Assembly (NCBI GenBank): GCA_013813715.1
Contig: JACCRF010000001.1
Span: 21,614-85,613, forward strand
Direction: 5' to 3'
Length of the DNA stretch: 64,000 nt
Source: Gemmatimonadaceae bacterium
GTDB lineage: Bacteria > Gemmatimonadota > Gemmatimonadetes > Gemmatimonadales > Gemmatimonadaceae
Part shown: piece by piece, positions 56,543 to 64,000 of the stretch
Layout: every line of letters starts with the position of its first letter
How positions within the stretch are numbered: position 1 is the first letter of the stretch
Made by a program: the position numbers and the translations under genes
The notes under the pieces: generated by a model
The model's database searches: none
Seen by the model: only the letters and a program-made list of their open reading frames with translations
Told to the model about the DNA's origin: nothing

Positions 56543-59500
56543 GTGTCCTTCGTCCACCTCCATTGCCACTCCGAGTACTCTCTTCTCGACGGTGCGAACC
56601 GAATTGATGACCTGATTCTGCGCGCCCAGGAGTTCGAACAGCCCGCGCTCGCAATCACCGATCACGGCAACCTGCACGGGGCGTGGGAATTTCAGGAGAA
56701 AGCAAAGAAAGCGGGCATCCGTCCCATCCTCGGGATGGAAGCGTATGTCGCTCCCGGAGACCGCAGAATCAAGGAGCGGGAGGGCCACCGCAAGCCCTAC
56801 TATCATCTCGTCGTTCTCGCAAAGAACGCAGTCGGCTACCGGAATCTCGTCAAGCTTTCCTCGCTTGGGTTCACCGAAGGCTTCTACTCGCGCCCCCGGG
56901 TCGACCGCGAACTCCTCGCCCGCTACAGGGAGGGCATCGTGGTCTCGTCGGCCTGCATGGCGGGCGAGGTCGCCACCCACCTGATTGCCGACCGGTGGGA
57001 CGCCGCCCGAGAAGCCGCAGCGTGGTACGCCAACACCTTTCAGGACTATTATCTCGAGGTCCAGGCGCATCAGACCCAGGGCCAGGAGGAGCTGAACCGG
57101 CGCGTCTTCAAGCTCGCCGCGGAACTCGGGTTGCCAGTCGTTGCAACCAACGACGCCCACTTCCTGCGCGCCGAAGACCATCAGGCGCACGACGTCCTCC
57201 TCTGCATCGGACTCGGCAAGGATTTCAAGTCGCCCGACCGGATGCACTACGACGAGGGCCTGTACTTCAAGAACGCGGAGGAGATGAAGGCCGCGTTTCC
57301 AGACCGGCCCGACGTCATTGAGAACACGCTCCGCATTGGCGAGGAAGCGGACATCGAGCTGTCCAAACAAATTCAGGTTCCCGCATTCCCGCTGCCCGAA
57401 GGCGCGACGTCAGAGAACGAGCTGCTCGTCCAGCTCGCCGACAAGGGAGCGCGCGAGCGATACGGCGACACGCTCCCGCTGGAAGTCCGCGACCGGCTCG
57501 ACTACGAGCTCGGCGTAATCACCAGCACCGGCTATGCCGGGTACTTCCTCATCGTCGCGGATTTCATCAAGGCCGCGCGCGACAAGGGTATACCAGTGGG
57601 GCCCGGCAGAGGGTCGGCGGCCGGCTCGATCGTCGCGTATTCGCTGCGCATCACGGACGTTTGCCCCCTCCGGTTCGATCTGCTGTTCGAGCGGTTTCTC
57701 AGTCCAGAGCGCGTGTCGATGCCGGACATCGACATCGACTTCTGTCAGGAGCGGCGCGGTGAAGTAATCGACTACGTGCGTGACAAGTACGGGCGCGACT
57801 CCGTCGGTCAGATCATCACATTCGGAACCCTCAAGTCGCGAGCGGCGGTCAAGGACGTCGGACGCACGCTTGGATTCACGCCGGCTGAGACTGATGCGCT
57901 TGCGAAGCTGATTCCCAACGCGCCGAATTTCTCGCTTACCGTGAAGGAGGCGATCGCGAAAGTTCCCGAGGTGAAGAAACTGTACCGCGACGACGAGCGG
58001 TATCGCGAGCTCCTCGATTACGCGATCGCGCTCGAGGGCCTCTCGCGGCACGCGGGTGTGCACGCGGCAGGAGTGGTTATCGCGCCGGGACCGCTGGACG
58101 AGTACGTGCCCGTCTGCACGCAGGGATCGAAGGGTACGTCTGCGGGAAGCGACGACAGCATTGTCGTTACTCAGTACGACATGAACGCGCTCGAGAAGGT
58201 CGGGATGCTGAAAATGGATTTTCTCGGCCTCACCACCCTTACCGTCATCCACGATACGCTGGCGTCCATCCGCGCGCGGACGGGGAGCGCTCCGGACATG
58301 GACAACCTCGCTCTCGACGATCCCGAGACGTATCGGATGCTGCGCGCGGGAAAGACAGCCGGAGTATTCCAGTTCGAATCTCCTCTGGCGACCGACATGG
58401 TCAGGAGCATGCGTGCCGACCGCTTCGACGATCTCGTCGCGTCGAATGCGCTCATGCGTCCCGGCCCGCTGGACGCCGGCATGCACAAGGTGTACTGCCG
58501 AAGGAAGCGGGGAGAGGAAAAGGTCAGCTACGCCCTTCCCGAGCTCGAGGAGATCCTCGATACGACCTACGGCGTCATCACCTATCAGGAGCAGGTGATG
58601 CGTATCGCGCAGAGGCTCGCGGGAATCTCGCTCACCGAAGCTGACGTGCTGCGCAAGGCCGTCGGCAAGAAGGATCCGGTGCTCATCCGCGCCGAGCTCG
58701 GCAAGTTTGTCGAGAAGTCCGTCGCGAGAGGGTACGACCGCCAGATAATCGAGGAGATCGCCAGCCAGCTCGAGACTTTCGGGCGGTACGGCTTCCCGAA
58801 GGCGCACTCCGTCGCGTATTCGATCGTCGCCTATCACACAGCGTGGCTCAAGGTGCACCACCCGGCCGACTTCATGGCCGCGCTGCTCTCGTCGCAGATC
58901 GGCGATACGGACAGCGTCGTCAAGTACATCAACGAAGCCCGCGAGATCGGAATCGAGCTCCTGCCACCCGACGTCAACGAGTCAGGCTACAAGTTCACTG
59001 TGATTGGCGACAAGCGGATCCGGTTCGGGCTGGGGGCGATTCGCAACGTCGGTAAGTCGGCCATCGACTCCATCCTCGCGGCGCGGGCGAAAGCTCTATT
59101 CGTTTCCGTCTTCGACTTGACCCACAGCGTAGACCTCAGGGTCTGCAACAAGCGCGTGTTCGAGGCGCTCGTCCAGTCTGGTGCGCTCGACGTATTCGGC
59201 CACCGGGCGCAGCTCCTGGCGGTTCTCGATGGCGCTATTAGAGAGGCCTCGCTTCAACAGGAGGACGCGCTCACCGGGCAGGTCTCCATGTTCGGCGCAA
59301 CGTCCGAAGATACGGGTCGCAGCAGCTCGGCGCCGATGCTGCCCAACGTCGCGCAATGGACCGAGTCGGAGCGGCTCGCGAAGGAAAAAGAGATCCTCGG
59401 CTTTTACATTTCCGGCCATCCGCTCGAGCCGTTTGCCACGGAATGTGAGCTGTTTGCGACACACAAGGTCGCCAACATCAGCGGGTGGACGGCCGATCCA

Positions 59501-60016
59501 ATGGCGCTCGCCGTAGTGGTGACCGCCATCAAGCGCCAGACGAGCAAGCGCACGGGCGCCGAGTTCGCTCGGCTCACCATCGAGGACTTCTCGGGGTCGG
59601 CCGAAGTCCTCGTATTCGCCGAGAAATGGGCCGCCCTGGGCGACCAGGTGAAGACCGACGTGCCGATATTGCTTCGCGGCGGGTATCCGCGCCGCGACCA
59701 AGACGCCGAGAATCCGGCGTTCGTGGTCGAATCTCTGACGAAGCTCGCCGAGCTGAGAGCGAACGGGCAGGTCATGATCGCGATCCAGCTCCTCAAGGAT
59801 CCGACCCGCACGCCGCAGCTCATGAGCGACGTTCGATCGGTGGTTGAAGCCTTCCCCGGTACCGTGCCGCTCGAACTCCAGTATAGTGATGGGAACGGGT
59901 TGCGAGCCCGACTCAGGTCCCGCAGTTTGACACTCGCCGTCAACAGCACTGCATTGGGCGAGCTGCGCTCGCTCCTTGGGATCGATTCGGTTCGCCTGCA
60001 ACGCGGGAGCAAATAG
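56543..60016 (+). CDS. dnaE: DNA polymerase III alpha subunit
   Basis: A 1,157-residue DnaE1-type replicative polymerase. The N-terminal PHP domain starts FVHLHCHSEYSLLDGANRI; the catalytic palm aspartates are in MPDIDIDFCQERR; VGPGRGSAAGSIVAYSL is a signature block; the thumb/finger and OB-fold follow, the OB near KRTGAEFARLTIEDFSGSAEVLVFAEKW. The ORF track begins 90 codons upstream, but the GTG at 56543 fits both family N-terminus and the promoter-like boxes. Its stop abuts the accA start, the same dnaE-accA neighbourhood known from many bacteria. Confidence 0.96.
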   Translation: MSFVHLHCHSEYSLLDGANRIDDLILRAQEFEQPALAITDHGNLHGAWEFQEKAKKAGIRPILGMEAYVAPGDRRIKEREGHRKPYYHLVVLAKNAVGYRNLVKLSSLGFTEGFYSRPRVDRELLARYREGIVVSSACMAGEVATHLIADRWDAAREAAAWYANTFQDYYLEVQAHQTQGQEELNRRVFKLAAELGLPVVATNDAHFLRAEDHQAHDVLLCIGLGKDFKSPDRMHYDEGLYFKNAEEMKAAFPDRPDVIENTLRIGEEADIELSKQIQVPAFPLPEGATSENELLVQLADKGARERYGDTLPLEVRDRLDYELGVITSTGYAGYFLIVADFIKAARDKGIPVGPGRGSAAGSIVAYSLRITDVCPLRFDLLFERFLSPERVSMPDIDIDFCQERRGEVIDYVRDKYGRDSVGQIITFGTLKSRAAVKDVGRTLGFTPAETDALAKLIPNAPNFSLTVKEAIAKVPEVKKLYRDDERYRELLDYAIALEGLSRHAGVHAAGVVIAPGPLDEYVPVCTQGSKGTSAGSDDSIVVTQYDMNALEKVGMLKMDFLGLTTLTVIHDTLASIRARTGSAPDMDNLALDDPETYRMLRAGKTAGVFQFESPLATDMVRSMRADRFDDLVASNALMRPGPLDAGMHKVYCRRKRGEEKVSYALPELEEILDTTYGVITYQEQVMRIAQRLAGISLTEADVLRKAVGKKDPVLIRAELGKFVEKSVARGYDRQIIEEIASQLETFGRYGFPKAHSVAYSIVAYHTAWLKVHHPADFMAALLSSQIGDTDSVVKYINEAREIGIELLPPDVNESGYKFTVIGDKRIRFGLGAIRNVGKSAIDSILAARAKALFVSVFDLTHSVDLRVCNKRVFEALVQSGALDVFGHRAQLLAVLDGAIREASLQQEDALTGQVSMFGATSEDTGRSSSAPMLPNVAQWTESERLAKEKEILGFYISGHPLEPFATECELFATHKVANISGWTADPMALAVVVTAIKRQTSKRTGAEFARLTIEDFSGSAEVLVFAEKWAALGDQVKTDVPILLRGGYPRRDQDAENPAFVVESLTKLAELRANGQVMIAIQLLKDPTRTPQLMSDVRSVVEAFPGTVPLELQYSDGNGLRARLRSRSLTLAVNSTALGELRSLLGIDSVRLQRGSK

Positions 60017-60988
60017 GTGGCGACTTCGGGTCAGACGCTCGACTTCGAGAAGCCAATCGTCGAGCTCGAGAAGCAGATCGAGGAGCTCAAGCGGCTCGCC
60101 GGAGAACGGCAGATGAGCGTCGCCGACGAGATTGCGCCGCTCGAGGGCAAGCTCACCCAGCTTCGCGAGGAGATCTACCGCAATCTCACGCCGTGGCAGC
60201 GAGTCCAGGTAGCCCGCAATTCCAGGAGACCGTTCACCTCCGAGCTCATCGAGCTGGTTTTTACCGACTTCATCGAGCTGCACGGCGACCGCGCATTCCG
60301 CGACGACCCCGCTATCGTCGGCGGCTGGGCTCGCCTCGACGGCGAAACGATCATGGTGATGGGCCAGCAGCGCGGACGCGACACGAAAGAGCTCCTCAGG
60401 CGAAACTTCGGAATGCCCCACCCGGAGGGCTACCGCAAGGCGCTGCGCCTGATGAAGCTCGCCGAGAAGTTTCACGTGCCCGTCCTTACGTTCATAGACA
60501 CGATGGGAGCGTGGGCCGGCATCGGGGCCGAGGAACGCGGCCAGTCGGAAGCGATCGCGCGGAACCTGCTCGAGATGAGCCAGCTCACCGTTCCCATCAT
60601 CGCGACGGTGATTGGCGAAGGCGGTTCGGGAGGAGCGCTTGCGCTTGGCGTCGCCGATAGGGTGCTGATGCTGGAGAATGCGGTTTATTCCGTCATCAGC
60701 GTCGAAGGGTGCGCGACGATTCTATGGAAGGACGGCAAGAGTCCGGAGATGCGCGAAAAGGCGGCGACAGCGCTACGGGTCACCGCTCCCGACCTTTTCG
60801 AGCTTCGTGTGATCGACGAGATCGTTCCGGAGCCGCCGGGCGGCGCGCACGTGGACCATGCAGAGGCCGCAAAGGTATTACAGGAGACGCTTAACCGTCA
60901 TCTCGAGGAGCTCCGAAAGCTGCGCCCCGAAAAACTGGTGCGCCGCCGCCGGCAGAAATATCTCCGCCTCGGCCAGTGGACCGAGTAG
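60017..60988 (+). CDS. accA: Acetyl-CoA carboxylase carboxyltransferase subunit alpha
   Basis: A 323-residue alpha chain of the carboxyltransferase. An N-terminal coiled-coil-like segment ([17 protein letters not shown]) precedes the crotonase-fold domain with GHPQGR-type [11 protein letters not shown] and the oxyanion segment [11 protein letters not shown]. The near-invariant PGAYPG motif is MGAWAG here (residues 163-168). GTG start directly follows the dnaE stop. The beta subunit gene is not in the window. Confidence 0.94.
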   Translation: MATSGQTLDFEKPIVELEKQIEELKRLAGERQMSVADEIAPLEGKLTQLREEIYRNLTPWQRVQVARNSRRPFTSELIELVFTDFIELHGDRAFRDDPAIVGGWARLDGETIMVMGQQRGRDTKELLRRNFGMPHPEGYRKALRLMKLAEKFHVPVLTFIDTMGAWAGIGAEERGQSEAIARNLLEMSQLTVPIIATVIGEGGSGGALALGVADRVLMLENAVYSVISVEGCATILWKDGKSPEMREKAATALRVTAPDLFELRVIDEIVPEPPGGAHVDHAEAAKVLQETLNRHLEELRKLRPEKLVRRRRQKYLRLGQWTE

Positions 60989-61066
60989 ACTTCGATAGCA
61001 ATGGCCCCCGATGACAGGAGCACTTGACCGTCCGTCCGGAGGCTCACACAAGAATCCGCTGTTGCG

Positions 61067-61102
61067 CCCCTGATCTGTTCAATCCGCCCAATCGCTTTCC
61101 CC
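61067..61102 (-). repeat. Palindromic intergenic repeat, single copy 5
   Basis: On the minus strand GGGAAAGCGATTGGGCGGAT runs into TGAACAGATCAGGGGCG, nearly the same as the left arm at 18.9 kb. It is the only notable sequence in the 123-bp gap between accA and the RicT-like gene and ends 10 bp before that gene's TTG. Confidence 0.65.
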
Positions 61103-61111
61103 GGATAATCA

Positions 61112-62263
61112 TTGGCCCATCTCGTTGAAATAGCGTTCGGGGGAAACCGCAAGGAGTTTTTCCTCTGGGACTACCCCGATCCGCCTGCCCTCAAGGCGGC
61201 TGTGATTGTTGATGCCGACCGCGGCGAGGATCTCGGCTACGTCCATTCGCTTGGGCCGCAGGCACAGCTGAGAAACGGCGGCTGCCCGCATGGCTGCGGA
61301 ACGTCGGCGCCAACCAGGAAAGCACTGCGGCTCGCGAACCAGAAAGACAAGGCGTCGGCTAAAGAGCTGCGCCGGCTTAACGACGATGCGCGGCACAAGG
61401 CGACGGAGCGCGTGCGAGCCAACGGCCTGGTGATGAAGCTGTCAGACGCGGAATGGCAGTGGGACCGGAAAAAGCTGACATTCTATTTTACGGCTGAAAA
61501 GCGGGTGGATTTCCGCAATCTCGTACGCGATCTCGCCGCGCTTTTTCGCGCTCGCATCGAGCTGAAGCAAATCGGTGTGCGCGACGAGGCGAAACGGTTG
61601 GACGGGGTCGGGCGGTGCGGCCGCCAGTTTTGTTCAGCCTCATGGCTCCCCGAGCTGCGCCCCGTCAACCTCGGCGTGGCCAAGGATCAGCGGCTGTCGC
61701 TCAACCCGGCGCAGATATCCGGAGCGTGCGGCCGGCTCATGTGCTGCCTGCGCTACGAGCACGAATTCTACGTGCAAAGCCGAAAGCGGTTTCCCAAGGA
61801 AGGCAGAATAGTCACGACCGCGCGCGGCGAAGAGAAGGTCATGTCGATCGACATCTTTCGCGAGCGTCTCACTCTGCGCGCGGCCGAAGGCGAAACACGG
61901 GTGGTCTCGCTGGCGGATTTCAAACTCGAGATGTCGTCGCTAGCAACGAAGCCGGGTGATGACGCTCCGGCGGCGACCGCCGTTGCAGACGAGCCTGACG
62001 GGACTGAGAACGGCTACGAGATTTCGCCCGAGCTGATGTATACGGCGGAGCACGAAATGCTGATGGTTCGCGAGGTCGTCGTGGTCGACCCGGTCGCACC
62101 CGTCGAGGAACCACCGTTGCGCGATGGCGGTGACCCGCCCTCTTCTGAGATCGATGCGTCTGCCACAACGCGCAGCGGTGATCGCGACGAGTCCGGTTCG
62201 CGGCGCCGCCGTGGCCGCCGCGGCGGACGCCGCGGAAGGGGCAGCGAGCCGGGAGAGCGCTGA
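61112..62263 (+). CDS. PSP1/RicT (YaaT)-like protein with RG-rich tail
   Basis: A 383-residue protein with the PSP1 domain: VDFRNLVRDLAALFRARIELKQIGVRDEAKRLDGVGRCGR, the cysteines CGRQFC and CGRLMCCLRYEH are typical of the RicT/YaaT family, which carries Fe-S clusters in Bacillus and affects RNA processing and development. The extra C-terminal about 100 residues are acidic then end in RRRRGRRGGRRGRG, suggesting RNA contact. TTG start (MAHLVEIAFGG). Its stop is 1 bp before the MetG start region. Confidence 0.85.
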   Translation: MAHLVEIAFGGNRKEFFLWDYPDPPALKAAVIVDADRGEDLGYVHSLGPQAQLRNGGCPHGCGTSAPTRKALRLANQKDKASAKELRRLNDDARHKATERVRANGLVMKLSDAEWQWDRKKLTFYFTAEKRVDFRNLVRDLAALFRARIELKQIGVRDEAKRLDGVGRCGRQFCSASWLPELRPVNLGVAKDQRLSLNPAQISGACGRLMCCLRYEHEFYVQSRKRFPKEGRIVTTARGEEKVMSIDIFRERLTLRAAEGETRVVSLADFKLEMSSLATKPGDDAPAATAVADEPDGTENGYEISPELMYTAEHEMLMVREVVVVDPVAPVEEPPLRDGGDPPSSEIDASATTRSGDRDESGSRRRRGRRGGRRGRGSEPGER

Positions 62264-62264
62264 A

Positions 62265-63794
62265 GTGGGAGGCTTCTATCTCACTTGCGCCATCGATTAC
62301 GCCAATGGCGATCCGCATCTGGGGCACGCCTACGAGAAGATCGGCGCCGATGTAATCGCCAGATACCAACGGATGTGCGGGAACGACGTGCGCTTTCTCC
62401 TTGGAATGGACGAGCATGGTCAGAAAGTCGCGCTCGAGGCAGCTGAGCGCGGCGTTGAGCCGCAGGCGCTCGTCGACGCTGTCTCGGGTCGGTTCCAGGC
62501 GATGTGGGGCCGCCTGGGCATCTCGCACGACCAATTCATCCGGACCACCAGCGAAAGCCACCACGTGGGCGTCCGGGCGCTTATAGAAGCCATCTTCGCA
62601 CGCTCTCCCGACGACTTTTATGAGAAGGCGTACGAGGGCTGGTATTGTGTCGGCTGCGAGTCGTTCAAGCAGGACAACGAGATCATTCAGGGGAAGTGCG
62701 TCCTGCACCCGACGCGAACGCTCCAGTGGGTCGCGGAGAAGAACTGGTTCTTTCGCCTTTCTGCTTACAGCGAGAGACTGCGAGCGCTGATATCGGAGAC
62801 TGATTTTCTGGGGCCGCGGAGCCGGCGGAACGAGATGCTCGCGCTGCTCGATCAGGGGCTCGAGGACATTTCAGCGAGCCGGTCGCGGTTTACGTGGGGG
62901 GTTCCCTTCCCGCGCGCGTCGAGCGACGGGGAAACGCAGACGACCTACGTGTGGTTCGACGCCCTTCCCAACTATCTCACCGCGACCGGATACCCCGCCG
63001 ATTCGTATTCCGGACTTTGGCCGGCTGATCTGCACGTTATCGGCAAAGACATCACCCGCTTCCACAGCATTATCTGGCCGGCCATGCTGATGGCGGCGGG
63101 GCTCGAGTTGCCGCGGCGCGTATGGGCCCATGGGTTTGTACTGCTGGCGGGTGACCGGTTCAGCAAGTCGGCGGGCGTCAGGCTCAACCTCGACGGGGCG
63201 ATCGATCGGTTCGGCGCGGACGCCTTTCGCTATTTTCTCCTACGCGAGGTTCCGTTCGACTCCGACGGAAACTTCGCGTGGGAGCGGTTCGAGGAGCGGT
63301 ACAACGCCGATCTAGCCAATGCATGGGGTAACCTTGCCAGCCGCACGATATCGATGATCGACCGGTATCGGGACGGCGTGATTCCGGAAGGGGGCGATTC
63401 AGCGATCGACGCGGCCGACGAGGCGGATTTCAGCGTCTACCACGAGAATATGAACGGGGCGAGCGGCTACATGCTCCACGACGCGCTGAAGGCGGTCTGG
63501 CGCGCGGTGGCGCGCGGCAATGAGTTCGTCGACCGTCAGGCGCCGTGGAAGCTGGCCACCGACCCGTCCGCCGCCGCCGAGCTCGACCGGACGCTGGGTT
63601 CCCTCGCCCTCCAGTTGGCGCGGCAATGTGTTCACGTCGCTCCGTTCATGCCGGAGAGGGCCGAAGAGCTATGGCGGCGCCTGGGCGCCCCGGGGTCGGT
63701 GCACGACCAGCGATTCGCATCATCCGGTGCCCTTGACCCGGCTGGCTGGGCCGTGACGAAGGGCGCGCCGCTTTTTCCGAAGGAGCCGAAGTAG
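62265..63794 (+). CDS. metG: Methionyl-tRNA synthetase
   Basis: A 509-residue class I synthetase charging tRNA-Met. The HIGH motif reads HLGH (DPHLGHAYEKIGADV), the zinc knuckle is CVGCESF...CVLH, and the second signature is RFSKSAGV in place of KMSKS. KDITRFHSIIWPAMLMAAG is the usual Met-binding stretch. GGAGAG before GTG 62265 sets the start; the track start lies in the RicT gene. There is no C-terminal Trbp111-like dimerisation domain, as in short MetRS forms. Confidence 0.94.
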   Translation: MGGFYLTCAIDYANGDPHLGHAYEKIGADVIARYQRMCGNDVRFLLGMDEHGQKVALEAAERGVEPQALVDAVSGRFQAMWGRLGISHDQFIRTTSESHHVGVRALIEAIFARSPDDFYEKAYEGWYCVGCESFKQDNEIIQGKCVLHPTRTLQWVAEKNWFFRLSAYSERLRALISETDFLGPRSRRNEMLALLDQGLEDISASRSRFTWGVPFPRASSDGETQTTYVWFDALPNYLTATGYPADSYSGLWPADLHVIGKDITRFHSIIWPAMLMAAGLELPRRVWAHGFVLLAGDRFSKSAGVRLNLDGAIDRFGADAFRYFLLREVPFDSDGNFAWERFEERYNADLANAWGNLASRTISMIDRYRDGVIPEGGDSAIDAADEADFSVYHENMNGASGYMLHDALKAVWRAVARGNEFVDRQAPWKLATDPSAAAELDRTLGSLALQLARQCVHVAPFMPERAEELWRRLGAPGSVHDQRFASSGALDPAGWAVTKGAPLFPKEPK

Positions 63795-63827
63795 CGGCCG
63801 GGCTGTGACGCCCCCGGCGGAACCGTT

Positions 63828-63855
63828 TGACAAATTCCGGTCCGCGCCGTATCCC
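63828..63855 (+). promoter_or_regulatory. Candidate promoter of the last gene
   Basis: A consensus -35 box TTGACA at 63828 is followed about 16 nt later by TATCCC, a weak -10. It lies 33 bp after metG and about 50-80 bp before the lipoprotein start. Confidence 0.35.
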
Positions 63856-63908
63856 CTACATTCAGCGGGAGCGAGCTGGCCATCAATTTCATTGAGGGAT
63901 GAACGCGA

Positions 63909-64000
63909 ATGAAGCGAATTCTTTTTCTTGCGACGGCTTGTGCCGGAGCGCTTGCATGTGCGCCGAGTGCACCCGTGGAAGGGGGCGCTTCGCCCTCCAG
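63909..64000 (+). CDS. Lipoprotein, N-terminal fragment (runs off window)
   Basis: The last 92 bases encode a type II signal peptide: MKRILFLATACAGALAC with lipobox ALAC, then APSAPVEGGASPS. GAGGG lies 11 nt before the ATG. The mature part is outside the window, so no function can be given. The preceding ATG at 63899 is in another frame. Confidence 0.7.
   Translation, partial: MKRILFLATACAGALACAPSAPVEGGASPS

Noticed and set aside
57410-58861. 483-residue minus-strand ORF
   Set aside because: Antisense to dnaE, whose frame is fully conserved.

Overview
The window looks like part of the chromosome of a high-GC, didermic bacterium. There is a SusC/SusD outer-membrane pair, an Omp85-type protein with POTRA-like N-terminus, lipoprotein signal peptides and a complete aerobic pyruvate dehydrogenase set. 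SusC/SusD in so GC-rich a context, the frequent GTG/TTG starts with 4-bp gene overlaps, and the mix of HerA-NurA with SbcCD suggest Gemmatimonadota or a close neighbour. This is an inference from gene style, not from a marker gene. No tRNA, rRNA, CRISPR array, prophage or insertion sequence was found; gene density is about 95%.

Layout. 0-4 kb: TPR protein, ParA-like ATPase, Ig-like lipoprotein and long-chain acyl-CoA ligase, nearly without gaps. 4-6.6 kb (minus): a pterin operon (PTPS, FolE, an SDR and a Trm112-like protein) preceded by an intrinsic terminator lying inside its own leader. 6.7-7.9 kb: small membrane protein and NDUFA9-like SDR. 8-16.7 kb (minus): a seven-gene, fully overlapping operon with NurA, HerA, SbcD and SbcC (DNA-end resection), an Lrp-like sensor domain, a secreted protein and a double-GNAT protein. 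16.8-20.6 kb: a degenerate DEAD-box-like protein, thymidine kinase, CoaE, GcvH and HU. 20.8-24.8 kb: GcvP and an octanoyl/lipoyl transferase. 24.8-32.1 kb: an oligopeptide ABC transporter followed by a POT peptide symporter. 32.2-37.7 kb: Omp85-like protein, C26 peptidase, two glycosyltransferases, a DUF3108 protein and a small membrane protein. 37.8-45.4 kb: glycine-oxidase-like FAD enzyme, LipA, PDH E1alpha/E1beta/E2/E3 and LipB. 45.4-51.2 kb: broken dihaem cytochrome, Cys-rich regulator, UvrD-like helicase and lipoprotein aminopeptidase. 51.8-56.3 kb: SusD and SusC. 56.5-64 kb: DnaE, AccA, RicT-like protein, MetG and the start of a lipoprotein.

How they work together. Lipoate is the strongest metabolic theme: GcvH and PDH E2 are lipoylated proteins, LipA, LipB and a LipM/LplA-like enzyme make or attach the cofactor, and GcvP and LpdA complete the enzyme complexes. 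The NurA-HerA-SbcD-SbcC operon resembles the archaeal HerA-NurA-Mre11-Rad50 arrangement. The PTPS has the animal-type C-x5-HGH active site, so PTPS+FolE+SDR may make a tetrahydrobiopterin-like cofactor.

Non-coding structure. A palindromic repeat family with core GGATTGAACGGATCAGGG occurs in at least five intergenic gaps. A second palindromic element sits in the 587-bp gap before SusD. Two genes (dnaE, uvrD) have -10-like boxes 6-7 nt before the start codon, consistent with leaderless transcripts. Start positions often differ from the supplied ORF track because I used overlaps, Shine-Dalgarno sites and family N-termini.
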